This document shows, in pieces, positions 53,742-62,358 of a stretch of DNA of 64,000 bases. The notes under the pieces are model-generated. The model ran no database searches. It was given only the letters and a program-made list of their open reading frames with translations, and was not told where the DNA came from. The number at the start of each line of letters is the position of its first letter. Position 1 is the first letter of the stretch. The stretch comes from Saccharibacillus kuerlensis DSM 22868 (GTDB taxonomy: Bacteria; Bacillota; Bacilli; Paenibacillales; Paenibacillaceae), in the NCBI RefSeq assembly GCF_000378145.1, contig NZ_KB899294.1, positions 1 to 64,000 on the forward strand, in the 5' to 3' direction. Both the position numbers and the translations under genes were made by a program.

Positions 53742-55127
53742 ATGAAAAAGTTCGGAATAATGCTGCTGGCCGTGATTCTCGTCGTACTGACGTTGGGGCC
53801 TGCAGGGCAATCTCAGGCAGCTGTGAAAACGATTGTCGATCCGTCGGTAACGTACTCGTATGGAGTGCTGACTCGTGACATCCGCGAGCTTGCGGCCAAG
53901 TATCCCGATATTGTCGAATACAAGTCGATTGGCAGAACGCTGTACGGACGCGAGATTTGGGCAGTAGGGCTCGGCACCGGCCGTGCCACCGTCTTTTTCA
54001 ACGGCTCGCATCATGGACGTGAATGGCTGACTACCACGCTGAATATGTATATGATCGAACAGTACGCCGCCGCTTATACGGAAGGGCGCCGATTTGAAGG
54101 ATATGATGTCCGGGGCATTTTGGACAAAACGAAGATCTGGTTCGTCCCGATGGTGAATCCGGATGGTGTTACGCTGCAGCAGACGGGATTGAAGAGTTTT
54201 CCGGCCAGTGTGCATCAAGCGCTGATTCGGATGAATGAAGGCAGCCGCAATTTCAAACGTTGGAAAGCGAATGCGCAGGGAATCGATCCCAACCGCCAGT
54301 ATGATACGAATTGGGCCAATCTGGTCAATAACTATTACTCTCCGCGCTGGATGGGACATAAAGGAACGGCTCCGGTTACGACATTGGAAAATAAAGCGAT
54401 GGTTACATTCACCTACGAAATCGATCCGGAGATCGCAGTGTCCTATCATTCGGCAGGCCGAATTCTGTTTTGGAATTTCCGTACACCAGCCGTCAACTAT
54501 TCGCGGGACAAACGTTTGGCGGACATTTTTACCCGTTTTACGGGTTATAGACAGGTCAGTCCTGCTTTTAACTCAAACGGCGGAGGCGGCTATACGGACT
54601 GGTTTATTCAAAGGCTCGGACGTCCGGCCTTCACGCCGGAGATCGGCATTAAACGGGGAGAGACGCATCTTCCAGTGTCTGCCTTCCCCGAAGAATGGCG
54701 CCGCAACAAGAAAATCGGTCTATGGATTGCTGAAGAAGGCTACGCGCTCTGGGCGGCGAAGCCCCAGAACCGGATCAATCCGGTATCTCTCTTCCTCGAC
54801 GGAAAGCGGGTCGAAGGCGACCCGGCGGCATTCAACGAAAGCGGCACCACGTACGTCTCTTATAAGCCGCTGCTAACCTCGCTCGGTTACAAGTTGGCCT
54901 GGGACGGAACGTCGAAGTCTGTCACAGCGAATGGTCCGCAGGGTACCTTCCGCTTTACCCTGGGGAAAAAAGAAGCTGAGCTTAATGGGCAAACGGTGAC
55001 ATCAAATGCGGCTCCGCGTCTGCATGAAGGTATCGGCTATATACCTGTAAGGCTGCTCACTCAGGCTGTAGGTGCGCCGTTCAGTGTCGACAAGGATACT
55101 GGCATGGTATCGATTAAGAGCCCGTAA
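53742..55127 (+). CDS. Secreted M14 zinc carboxypeptidase with copper-amine-oxidase-like domain
   Basis: 461 residues. Signal peptide (cleavage about 26, SQA-A), M14 peptidase (about 35-335) with zinc ligands in SHHGREWL (His about 91, Glu about 94) and VSYHSAG, and catalytic Glu in FTPEIGI. A C-terminal copper amine oxidase N-like domain (about 345-460) follows, a wall-binding module common in Paenibacillaceae. Probably a gamma-D-glutamyl-diamino acid peptidase acting on wall peptides, or a general carboxypeptidase. GGGGGCTG precedes the ATG. Confidence 0.9.
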   Translation: MKKFGIMLLAVILVVLTLGPAGQSQAAVKTIVDPSVTYSYGVLTRDIRELAAKYPDIVEYKSIGRTLYGREIWAVGLGTGRATVFFNGSHHGREWLTTTLNMYMIEQYAAAYTEGRRFEGYDVRGILDKTKIWFVPMVNPDGVTLQQTGLKSFPASVHQALIRMNEGSRNFKRWKANAQGIDPNRQYDTNWANLVNNYYSPRWMGHKGTAPVTTLENKAMVTFTYEIDPEIAVSYHSAGRILFWNFRTPAVNYSRDKRLADIFTRFTGYRQVSPAFNSNGGGGYTDWFIQRLGRPAFTPEIGIKRGETHLPVSAFPEEWRRNKKIGLWIAEEGYALWAAKPQNRINPVSLFLDGKRVEGDPAAFNESGTTYVSYKPLLTSLGYKLAWDGTSKSVTANGPQGTFRFTLGKKEAELNGQTVTSNAAPRLHEGIGYIPVRLLTQAVGAPFSVDKDTGMVSIKSP

Positions 55128-55175
55128 ATGGACCAGAATTCGGTCAGCATACAGTGTTATATTTTCTTCTATAAC

Positions 55176-55204
55176 TTGACGAAACCGGCCTTTCAATGTT
55201 ACAA
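55176..55204 (+). promoter_or_regulatory. Promoter of the T-box-proS transcript
   Basis: TTGACG (55176-55181), 17-bp spacer, TTACAA (55199-55204). Confidence 0.6.
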
Positions 55205-55214
55205 CAGTCTCACA

Positions 55215-55505
55215 GATTCACAACGACAATGATCAACAGCAACGACCGGGGCCATGCCTCGCGAGCGCCGAAGCCAGCAGCTTCCGGTGCATACGCTGCC
55301 GTCAGAGAGAAATCCCTTGAGCTGTGAGGATTTCCGGCAGACGCGCGAAGTCCTATCCCGCGAGCTGCGGCGCTCCATACGCCGCCGGACGTCCCCGTTA
55401 ACGGACTTTGAGCCTTGATGAACCGGATATTCGTATTCGGCGCATCGGGGGAACCAGGGTGGTACCGCGAAGACGCATTCGTCCCTAACGAATGCGTCTT
55501 TATTT
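55215..55505 (+). ncRNA. T-box riboswitch (proline)
   Basis: Leader with stem-loops, the conserved T-box AGGGTGGTACCGCG (55456-55469), and an immediately following terminator GACGCATTCGT/ACGAATGCGTC plus T-run (about 55472-55505). Uncharged tRNA binding would favour the antiterminator and allow proS transcription. The specifier codon was not located with certainty; proline is inferred from the downstream gene. Confidence 0.93.
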
Positions 55506-55554
55506 GCGTTCCTGGTTCGTCTGTTCATTCCATTCATTCAGAGGAGAGATTCCC

Positions 55555-57252
55555 ATGAAACAAAGCAAACTGCTTATCCCTACACTGCGAGAAGCGCCGG
55601 CGGATGCCGAGGCGATCAGCCATAAGCTGATGCTGCGCGCGGGTCTGATCCGTCAGCTCGCTTCCGGCGTGTACACGTATCTGCCGCTCGGATTCCGGGT
55701 GCTGAAAAAGGTACAGGATATCGTACGCGAAGAGATGGATCGTGCAGGTGCACAGGAGCTGCTGATGCCAGCCATGCAGCCAGCCGAACTGTGGCAGGAA
55801 TCGGGCCGCTACGATGTATACGGTCCGGAGTTGATTCGTCTTAAGGACCGTCACGGCCGTGAATTCGCACTTGGTCCTACGCATGAAGAGGTCATCACGT
55901 CGCTGATCGCGGATGAGGTCAACTCTTACCGACAGCTTCCAATGACGTTGTATCAGATCCAGACCAAGTACCGGGATGAGCGTCGTCCGCGCTTCGGACT
56001 GCTGCGGGGCCGCGAATTTCTGATGAAAGATGCTTATTCTTTCGATCGCAGCTGGGAAGAACTCGATGAAACGTATCGTGCGATGTACGATGCCTATACC
56101 CGTATTTTCACGCGCGTAGGTCTGAACTTCCGTCCGGTACAGGCGGATGCGGGCGCAATCGGCGGCGAAGGGGAGACCCATGAATTTATGGCACTGGCTG
56201 ATATCGGGGAAGATACGATCGTTGTAAGCGAGAACGGCACTTACGCAGCCAACCTGGAGAAAGCCGAAATGTGGTGGGAAGCTCCTGCTGCATCCGACGC
56301 GGAAATCGCTCCAATGGACCGTGTTCATACACCGGGCGTACACACAATTGATCAGCTGTGTGCACATTTCGGAGCCGAAGCATCGGCGTTCATGAAGACG
56401 CTGCTGGTACTGGTCGACGATCAGCCGGTTGCCGTAGTCGTGCGCGGAGATCGCGAGCTTAATGAAACGAAAGTACTGAATGCGCTCGGAGGCGAGCGAA
56501 TCGAATTGGCAGACAATGCGGCTGTCGAACGTCTGACCGGAGCTGAGGTAGGTTTTGCGGGACCGGCTGGATTGGCAAAAGTGAAGCTGCTTGTTGACCG
56601 CGAAGTACAGGCTATGGAATCCGGTATTGCGGGCGCTAACGAAACGGATTACCATCTGGCGAACGTCAAGCCTGGCCGCGATTTCGAAGCGGATCTGGTA
56701 GGCGACTTCCGCAATGCGGCGGAAGGCGATATGAGCCCGGACGGCAGCGGACCGCTGAAGTTCTACCGAGGTATTGAAGTTGGGCATGTATTCAAGCTGG
56801 GTACCAAATACAGCGAGAAGCTCGGTGCGGCTTACCTTGACGAAACAGGTCGTCGTCAGGATGCAATCATGGGATGCTACGGTATCGGTATCTCGCGTAT
56901 TCTGTCCGCAGTGGTCGAACAGCACTACGATGATAACGGCATTGTATGGCCTGAAGAGATTGCGCCGGCGAAGGTGCACATTATTCCGGCTTCTGCCAAA
57001 GATGAAACGCAGATGAATCTGGCGAACGAACTTTATGCACGCTTTATGGCTGCAGGTATCGAAGTTATGCTGGATGACCGCGACGAACGAGCAGGCGTGA
57101 AGTTCAAAGATTCCGATCTATTGGGTATTCCTTACCGCGTTGTAGTCGGCCGTGAAGCAGCAGAAGGCCGGGTAGAATTCAAAGCCCGGACAGCAGCGGA
57201 CAAAGAAACGATTTCTGTAGAAGAAGCATTTGAACGGCTTACCGGAAAATAA
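55555..57252 (+). CDS. proS: Prolyl-tRNA synthetase
   Basis: 565 residues, bacterial-type class II synthetase charging tRNA-Pro. Motif 2 region YRDERRPRFGLLRGREFLMK, motif 3 CYGIGISRILSAVVEQHYD, an INS editing domain between about 225 and 405 (hydrolysing Ala-tRNA-Pro), and a C-terminal anticodon-binding domain (VMLDDRDERAGVKFKDSDLLG). The start is ATG 55555 with GAGGAGAG six bases upstream; the frame opens earlier inside the T-box terminator. Expression is controlled by the T-box. Confidence 0.98.
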   Translation: MKQSKLLIPTLREAPADAEAISHKLMLRAGLIRQLASGVYTYLPLGFRVLKKVQDIVREEMDRAGAQELLMPAMQPAELWQESGRYDVYGPELIRLKDRHGREFALGPTHEEVITSLIADEVNSYRQLPMTLYQIQTKYRDERRPRFGLLRGREFLMKDAYSFDRSWEELDETYRAMYDAYTRIFTRVGLNFRPVQADAGAIGGEGETHEFMALADIGEDTIVVSENGTYAANLEKAEMWWEAPAASDAEIAPMDRVHTPGVHTIDQLCAHFGAEASAFMKTLLVLVDDQPVAVVVRGDRELNETKVLNALGGERIELADNAAVERLTGAEVGFAGPAGLAKVKLLVDREVQAMESGIAGANETDYHLANVKPGRDFEADLVGDFRNAAEGDMSPDGSGPLKFYRGIEVGHVFKLGTKYSEKLGAAYLDETGRRQDAIMGCYGIGISRILSAVVEQHYDDNGIVWPEEIAPAKVHIIPASAKDETQMNLANELYARFMAAGIEVMLDDRDERAGVKFKDSDLLGIPYRVVVGREAAEGRVEFKARTAADKETISVEEAFERLTGK

Positions 57253-57257
57253 AGGTA

Positions 57258-57287
57258 TTGACAGAAAATCGGATATTCCATTATAAT
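57258..57287 (+). promoter_or_regulatory. Strong sigma-A promoter of the sortase leader
   Basis: TTGACA (57258-57263), 18-bp spacer, TATAAT (57282-57287), placing the start of transcription about 20 bases before the first c-di-GMP aptamer. Confidence 0.85.
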
Positions 57288-57311
57288 CAAGGTAACTAAA
57301 TAACCGACTTA

Positions 57312-57416
57312 TGAGAAACGCAAACCGGCCGAAAGACCGGGACGCAAAGTCAGGAATCTAAAGCGACAAGTTCGCCATGATCGTCCGACCGCCGCAAATC
57401 TATGTGGCGGTCTTTT
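57312..57416 (+). ncRNA. c-di-GMP-I (GEMM-I) riboswitch with terminator, upstream of sortase
   Basis: The aptamer has GCAAACC, a stem capped by a GAAA loop (CCGGCCGAAAGACCGG), GGGACGCAAAG, and a second arm with UCUAAAG/CAUGA elements that can act as receptor for the GAAA loop. The terminator GACCGCC/GGCGGTC with TTTT follows (57387-57416). The layout is that of a transcriptional switch. Confidence 0.82.
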
Positions 57417-57475
57417 CGCGTCTGCAGAACCCCTCCCCCCCACCCTGCAGCGGCCCCACATCTCTCTCCCCGAGA

Positions 57476-57580
57476 ACTTCGCACCCATCGTCAAGTTGGG
57501 CTGCAAAGTATGGACTTTACGGCAAGCCCCCGCTTGCTCGTACTGTCCGACCGCCACGAATTTTTGTGGCGGTTTTTTTT
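57476..57580 (+). ncRNA. Second, diverged c-di-GMP-I aptamer-terminator copy
   Basis: Aligned to the preceding switch, this stretch keeps GGGCUGCAAAG (for GGGACGCAAAG), the GGCAAG/CUUGC hairpin and the sequence GTCCGACCGCC leading into a terminator GACCGCCACG/TGTGGCGGT with eight T (57549-57580). The first arm is CCCA-UCGUCAAG-UUGGG, so the GAAA tetraloop is lost. The terminator is intact; ligand binding is doubtful. Confidence 0.55.
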
Positions 57581-57678
57581 GATTTCAGCCGTGCTTTATA
57601 TCATGCTTTTTAGGTTATAAAGTATATCAGGCGAAGCATTTAAAATCTCGACGTTATATGAAAAGAGGAGGAACGGCA

Positions 57679-58368
57679 TTGAAAAAATGGTCGTACATAA
57701 TCATGCTGTTGGGACTCTGCATTGTGCTGTACCCTTCCGTGACCAATTGGCTGGATGATCGAGCCCAGGCGAAGCTGCTGCAAGAAGCGGAAGCCGAAAG
57801 CTTGAAGCCCCTGAATATAGCTAATCTATCGAGCAGCAGCGCTGTGCCCGATTATCAGAAATTATCGAATTTGCTGGACGAAGGCGAAGGCGAAGTTGCA
57901 AGCGAAGACAACAGCGAAATCGAAAGCCAAGCACCGGAAGAAGCCAAGCTTGATGCTAACGCTTTGAAGGAAGGCCAAGTCCTGGGTGTGATTCGGTACG
58001 ATCGGTTGAACATCAAACTCCCGATCGTCGAAGGGGCTACCAAAGAAAATATGAAAAGCGCAGCCGTACACGTGACCGGAACAGGTATAGCCGGCGTAGA
58101 AGGAAATATGGCTGTGGCTGCTCATCGGGCACATAAGACAGGCCGTTTGTTCAATCGGTTGAACGAAGCCAAAGTAGGCGATGTAATCGAGATCGATCAA
58201 GGCGGACAGACCTATCATTACGAAGTAAACAAAATTCATATTGTCGAGCCAACGGAAGTATGGGTGCTTGATCCTACCGAAGGGGAGACCGGGCTGACGC
58301 TGATCACATGTGATCCCTTGATTGATCCTACACATCGTTTGATCGTTTACGCCGTTATGAAAAACTGA
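57679..58368 (+). CDS. Class D sortase
   Basis: 229 residues. N-terminal membrane anchor (about 3-22), an acidic stalk (about 40-95), and a sortase barrel with the catalytic triad His (VAAHRAH, about 148), Cys (LITCDP, about 211) and Arg (DPTHRLIVY). Class D sortases join proteins with LPxT-type signals to the wall or pili in sporulating Bacillota. No substrate with such a signal lies in this window. The start is TTG 57679, with AGGAGG eight bases upstream; the ATG at 57658 would place the ribosome site inside the gene. Expression is gated by two aptamer-terminator units. Confidence 0.9.
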   Translation: MKKWSYIIMLLGLCIVLYPSVTNWLDDRAQAKLLQEAEAESLKPLNIANLSSSSAVPDYQKLSNLLDEGEGEVASEDNSEIESQAPEEAKLDANALKEGQVLGVIRYDRLNIKLPIVEGATKENMKSAAVHVTGTGIAGVEGNMAVAAHRAHKTGRLFNRLNEAKVGDVIEIDQGGQTYHYEVNKIHIVEPTEVWVLDPTEGETGLTLITCDPLIDPTHRLIVYAVMKN

Positions 58369-58436
58369 GATTTTGAGTATTTAAAGGATGAATCGACCAT
58401 CAAAATAAGAATTATTCCATATTTATTTTCAATTTC

Positions 58437-58478
58437 AAAAAAGACCGTCATGAAAAAATCATGGTGGTCTTTTTTTTA
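58437..58478 (+). terminator. Terminator of the sortase gene
   Basis: AAAAAAGACCGTCATGA pairs with TCATGGTGGTCTTTTTTT. Confidence 0.92.
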
Positions 58479-58657
58479 TGCTTATATAAAAGTGCTTGCC
58501 AACCGATATAAAAGATAGCAGCCTGTAATCTAGAAGTCAGCAAGTCGGCTTTATACTTAGTTTTGATTTGAAACATGACTTTAGTCGTTTATTTTTCGGG
58601 AAAATCTGGCTTGCTAAATTGCTTTTATATGATACGATATGACTACGAGAGCTTTCT

Positions 58658-58757
58658 ACGATAAACGGCAAACCTGATCGAAAGACAGGGACGCAAAGCT
58701 AAAGGGCCTTACCTATAGGGGATAGCAGCCAGCCGCCGGAAGATAGGTCTTTTTTCG
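58658..58757 (+). ncRNA. c-di-GMP-I riboswitch 1 of the first transglutaminase-like gene (transcriptional)
   Basis: GGCAAACC, CCTGATCGAAAGACAGG stem with GAAA-type loop, GGGACGCAAAGC, then GGCCTTACC...GATAGCAGCC. The terminal part can re-pair: ACCTAT with ATAGGT followed by six T (to 58756), a terminator that competes with the aptamer. Confidence 0.9.
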
Positions 58758-58826
58758 TGTACATCTCTACTTGTGCCTTGGGCACCCCATTAACAGATGG
58801 GTTTTCATTAAATAGATAAGACTAAA

Positions 58827-58912
58827 ACGATAAACGGCAAACCTGATCGAAAGACAGGGACGCAAAGCTAAAGGGCCTTACCTGTAAGGGGATGGCAGCC
58901 AGTTACCGAAAG
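58827..58912 (+). ncRNA. c-di-GMP-I riboswitch 2 (translational)
   Basis: Shares about 57 identical bases with riboswitch 1. It has no terminator. Its closing stem (CAGTTACCG) runs directly into the GAAAGGAG ribosome site of the gene at 58924, so it probably controls translation. Confidence 0.88.
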
Positions 58913-58923
58913 GAGTTTTATCC

Positions 58924-59742
58924 ATGCGTAAACCCATTCTTAAGCTAACTCTCGCTCTGAGCTTGCTTGCTGGTGCTGCACCGGCGTTCGCAGTGCCTGT
59001 ATCGGCTTCTGCGATCAATGCTTCCTGGCTTGATACTTCGTACCTTCAACAAGGAACGGTAGGCGTAAGCTACAGCAGTAACAATTCCTCCAGAGTTAAA
59101 GTGATGATTACCAAAGCAAGCACTGTGTACACCTACGACCTGAACACCAATAAAAAGATCGAAACATTCCCGCTGCAATCCGGCACCGGCTCCTATGAAG
59201 TTACACTGTTTGAAAACACAAGCGGTTCCAATTATAAGAAAATCGGCTCCACTTCCGTTGAATTGAGCAGCGACAGCGAGAGCAAGGTGTTTCTGGGTTC
59301 TGTTCAGAACGTCAACTGGAAAGATGCCAAAAATGCGACGGCTCTTGCTAAAAAGCTAACTTCCGGAAAAAAGACGGATCAAGAAAAAGTGCAGGCAATC
59401 TACAATTATGTGGTATCTAACGTCAGTTACGATAATGAACTGGCCAAAACGGTCAGCGGCGTATATATTCCTTCGGCCGATGCCACTTTGAATTCGAAAA
59501 AAGGCATTTGCTACGATTATGCTTCCCTTGTCGCCGTTATGTTGAGAAGTTCCGGAATCCCGACCAAGCTGGTTATGGGAAATACTTCTTACGTCAAGGA
59601 ATATCATGCCTGGAACGAAGTATACCTGGGCAATAAATGGGTGATTATCGACCCAACAGTGGATGCCGCCTACAAAAAAGCCGGTAAAACGATTGATTTC
59701 GCCAAAGATTCCCATAAATATAGTGTGCAAAAGGTTTATTAA
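58924..59742 (+). CDS. Secreted transglutaminase-like protein (paralogue 1)
   Basis: 272 residues. Signal peptide (about 1-29, ending SASA), a beta-rich N-terminal domain (about 30-130), and a transglutaminase/protease-like core with the Cys-His-Asp triad: KKGICYDYASL (Cys about 195), KEYHAWNEVYL, and VIIDPTVDA. Such domains are usually cysteine peptidases or cross-linkers at the cell surface. It lacks an LPxTG signal. Two c-di-GMP riboswitches precede it. AAAGGAG lies before the ATG. A close paralogue follows. Confidence 0.9.
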   Translation: MRKPILKLTLALSLLAGAAPAFAVPVSASAINASWLDTSYLQQGTVGVSYSSNNSSRVKVMITKASTVYTYDLNTNKKIETFPLQSGTGSYEVTLFENTSGSNYKKIGSTSVELSSDSESKVFLGSVQNVNWKDAKNATALAKKLTSGKKTDQEKVQAIYNYVVSNVSYDNELAKTVSGVYIPSADATLNSKKGICYDYASLVAVMLRSSGIPTKLVMGNTSYVKEYHAWNEVYLGNKWVIIDPTVDAAYKKAGKTIDFAKDSHKYSVQKVY

Positions 59743-59775
59743 AGCAGCCGATTCCTATGTTCCTAGCAGCTCCTT

Positions 59776-59803
59776 GCCTCTTTCTTAGGAAGAGGCTTTT
59801 TTT
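59776..59803 (+). terminator. Terminator between the paralogues
   Basis: GCCTCTTTCTTAGGAAGAGGC stem followed by seven T. Confidence 0.88.
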
Positions 59804-59914
59804 GCGTTCACAAATAACCAGAATAAGGGAAAATCCTCTCATTAAAGCCTCTTCCGAAATGCCGTTAAAAATAAGGAGAGACGCGAACCAGTCAACGGCG
59901 TCCACCAAACTAAA

Positions 59915-59990
59915 AGGCAAAAGCAAACCTGATCGCAAGTCAGGATTTATCGCTGGAGAGGCTTACCCGAACGATACAAAGCTTAAAGCC
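59915..59990 (+). ncRNA. Degenerate c-di-GMP-I riboswitch
   Basis: GCAAACCTGATCGCAAGTCAGG keeps the first arm of the aptamers upstream (loop now CGCAAG-like), but GGGACGCAAAGC is replaced by GGATTTATCGC and the second arm is hard to fold. It sits where the functional switch lies in the first paralogue. Probably a decaying or altered aptamer. Confidence 0.55.
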
Positions 59991-60005
59991 AAAAGGAGTT
60001 TGTTC

Positions 60006-60815
60006 ATGTATAAATGGATTCTCAAAGTTGCACTCGTTATGAGTTTGATAGTCTGCATCATCCCAAGTTTCGCGGCTTCGGCTGCCGGCGCTTCCTGGCT
60101 CGACACTTCCACTCTGCAGCAGGGGACTGTAGGGGTTCAATATAGCGGCAGCACGGCCAAGCGCCATAAAGTCATGATCGCTAAAGCAAGTACCGTATAT
60201 ACGTATGACCTGAATGCTTCAAGAAAAAGCGAAACCTTCCCACTGCAATCCGGTAACGGCTCTTATGAAGTGACACTGCTCGAAAATGTCAGCGGTACAA
60301 GCTACAAGAAAATCGGCTCCACTTCTGTAGATTTTCGTGCTCAAAGTTCCACCAAGGTATTCCTCGGCTCGGTACAGAACGTAAACTGGAAAGACTCGAA
60401 AAAAGCAGTTGCGATGGCCAAGAAGCTGACGGCCGGCAAGAAAACAGATCGGGCCAAAGCAGAAGCGATCTACAAATATGTGGTGACCAACGTCCGTTAT
60501 GATCAGGCTAAAGCCAATGCACTGAGCGGCGGCGCTTACCTTCCTTCGGCAGACAGCACGCTGGTTTCCAAAAAAGGAATCTGCTATGACTATTCTTCTC
60601 TGATGGGTGTTATGCTGAGAAGTTCGGGTATCCCAACGAAATTGGTTATGGGCAAAACAACTTACGTGAAAGAGTATCATGCTTGGAACGAGATCTATTT
60701 GAACGGAAAATGGATCACTGTAGATGCCACAGTCGATGCTGCATACAAAAAAGCGGGTAAAAAGATTTCGCTCGCTAAAGACTCTAAAAAGTACAGTGCA
60801 CAAAAAGTGTACTGA
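60006..60815 (+). CDS. Secreted transglutaminase-like protein (paralogue 2)
   Basis: 269 residues, closely similar to paralogue 1 along its whole length, with the same triad (KKGICYDYSSL, KEYHAWNEIYL, ITVDATVDA). In the Asp motif DATVD replaces DPTVD. Signal peptide ends near ASAA. ATG 60006 has AAAGGAG at nine bases; a long in-frame extension to 59757 runs through the preceding terminator and decayed riboswitch and is rejected. Arisen by tandem duplication together with its leader. Confidence 0.9.
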   Translation: MYKWILKVALVMSLIVCIIPSFAASAAGASWLDTSTLQQGTVGVQYSGSTAKRHKVMIAKASTVYTYDLNASRKSETFPLQSGNGSYEVTLLENVSGTSYKKIGSTSVDFRAQSSTKVFLGSVQNVNWKDSKKAVAMAKKLTAGKKTDRAKAEAIYKYVVTNVRYDQAKANALSGGAYLPSADSTLVSKKGICYDYSSLMGVMLRSSGIPTKLVMGKTTYVKEYHAWNEIYLNGKWITVDATVDAAYKKAGKKISLAKDSKKYSAQKVY

Positions 60816-60833
60816 TTGATATAAAGCAAACCG

Positions 60834-60866
60834 GAGCTTCGCCTTGACGGCGAAGTTCTTTTTTTA
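60834..60866 (+). terminator. Terminator of paralogue 2
   Basis: GAGCTTCGCC-TTGAC-GGCGAAGTTC stem followed by T-run. Confidence 0.88.
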
Positions 60867-60986
60867 TGCGAAAAAGGAGACGGATGCGGTTCTAAAAACG
60901 TTAAACAAGAGAGGGTAGGAGTGCTTGCTCCAGATCGTTCTAAAAGATAACGAAGCAGTATGAAATAGAGGAAAAGGGGAAAATAG

Positions 60987-61532
60987 ATGAAAACAACGCA
61001 TGTACTCACGATTGCCTTGGTTTTTATTTTGGGCATTTTTCTATGGAGCTACCCGTTTCCTAAACAAATTGATAAAGAGATTCCCGCTATGATGTCGATC
61101 ACCGAAAACGGTTCGGAAGAAGCGTACACACATACACCGACAACGATCCATGTGAAAGGTGAAATCTATCAGAAGTTATTCCGCAGTCCGGAATTTAACG
61201 TGAAAATTACCGTCGACGGATTTGAATGGATGGACGATTACCCGGCAGGGGTTCCAACGATCGGAGACAGCAAAGAAGGGATTTATGTGGGTGCTGTTTG
61301 GTACAATAATTTCAAATCCAACATAGCGCTTGAAGATCAGAACAAAGTTGCGTTTGTCTGGTTCGACAAGGAGTTTGAGCGAATGAATATGGAAGCTTCC
61401 ATTGAAGAATGGATGGACGAGGAAGAGGGACAGGGCAGAACTCTTTATATAACCGGTAGAGCAGATAGTGCGGAACAAGCGGAAGCAATCCGGGAGGGAA
61501 TCAGAGATTTGCTTTATAATGAGGCAGAATAG
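60987..61532 (+). CDS. Hypothetical membrane-anchored protein
   Basis: 181 residues. One N-terminal hydrophobic helix (VLTIALVFILGIFLWSYPF) acting as anchor or signal, then a soluble acidic domain (TTIHVKGEIYQKLF, FNVKITVDGFEW, EEGQGRTLYITGRADSAEQA), which may be a small alpha/beta domain. Not recognised. An AGGAAAAGGGGAAA purine run precedes the ATG. Confidence 0.72.
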   Translation: MKTTHVLTIALVFILGIFLWSYPFPKQIDKEIPAMMSITENGSEEAYTHTPTTIHVKGEIYQKLFRSPEFNVKITVDGFEWMDDYPAGVPTIGDSKEGIYVGAVWYNNFKSNIALEDQNKVAFVWFDKEFERMNMEASIEEWMDEEEGQGRTLYITGRADSAEQAEAIREGIRDLLYNEAE

Positions 61533-61617
61533 CGGATGGAAGAGAGAGGTGTTTTCTACCGACACGGCATGTTCATACATCCGTATAATAGAAAGAAAAG
61601 TACAGGAGGACCGCCGT

Positions 61618-62358
61618 ATGTACCGCATCGCCGTTTGCGACGACGAACATCCGCGCAGGGAAGAGGTCCGGCGCATGCTGCTCGATCTGTCCGTGAAGTC
61701 GGGCATCGACTTTGACACGCAGCTTTTCGCCTCGGGCGAAGAGCTGCTGAAGCATTATACGGAAGGCGGAGAGCCTTACCATATTCTTGTGCTTGATATC
61801 GAAATGGACGGGCTGAACGGCATTGAGACGGCGCGCAGGCTTCGGGACATGAAGCGGCTGAGCGAGCAGATCATTTTTCTGACCAGTTACGCGGAGTATA
61901 TGCTGGACAGCTTCGATGTGATGACGTTTCAGTATTTGATCAAGCCGGTTCAACCGGATGTATTTGAGGAAAAGATGCTTAAGCTCTGCCGCTATTTCTC
62001 GGAAAAAGAACGCGAGATTCTGATCGTCAAATCGGCGGAGGGCGAACTGGTGCTGCATCAGGACGAGATTATCGCTATTGAAGCCTCTAAGAGCCTTACC
62101 GTAAAAAACAAACTCAGGATTACGACAACCCGCAGCGTTTATGAAGGTCGGGGGCTGATCTCAAGCTACGCCGAAGCATTGAAAGAAGACCGTTTCCTGC
62201 AAATTCATCGGTCGATTCTCATTAATCTGTCGCATGTTCATAAATTCTCAGGCAGTCGGGTCGTCATGTCGAACGGAATGGAACTGCCGATCGGCCGTTC
62301 GAAGATCAAGGAAGTGAAGGACGTCTGCACCAAATTTATGGTTGCGAGGGCCGAATGA
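61618..62358 (+). CDS. LytTR-family response regulator
   Basis: 246 residues. Receiver domain (about 1-120; CDDEH acidic pocket, phospho-acceptor Asp about 60 in LVLDIEMDGLNG, FLTSYAEYM, and YLIKPV with the conserved Lys) and a LytTR DNA-binding domain (about 140-240; IIAIEASKSLT, RFLQIHRSILIN). AgrA/ComE-like. AGGAGG lies eight bases before ATG 61618; the longer frame into the previous gene is rejected. The stop overlaps the kinase start. Confidence 0.93.
   Translation: MYRIAVCDDEHPRREEVRRMLLDLSVKSGIDFDTQLFASGEELLKHYTEGGEPYHILVLDIEMDGLNGIETARRLRDMKRLSEQIIFLTSYAEYMLDSFDVMTFQYLIKPVQPDVFEEKMLKLCRYFSEKEREILIVKSAEGELVLHQDEIIAIEASKSLTVKNKLRITTTRSVYEGRGLISSYAEALKEDRFLQIHRSILINLSHVHKFSGSRVVMSNGMELPIGRSKIKEVKDVCTKFMVARAE

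Noticed and set aside
55199-55537. 112-codon minus-strand frame upstream of proS
   Set aside because: It is antisense to the T-box leader, whose conserved elements explain the sequence.
58924-60815. Transglutaminase-like proteins as substrates of the neighbouring sortase
   Set aside because: Neither protein has an LPxTG-type motif or a C-terminal membrane segment. Only co-regulation by c-di-GMP is supported.
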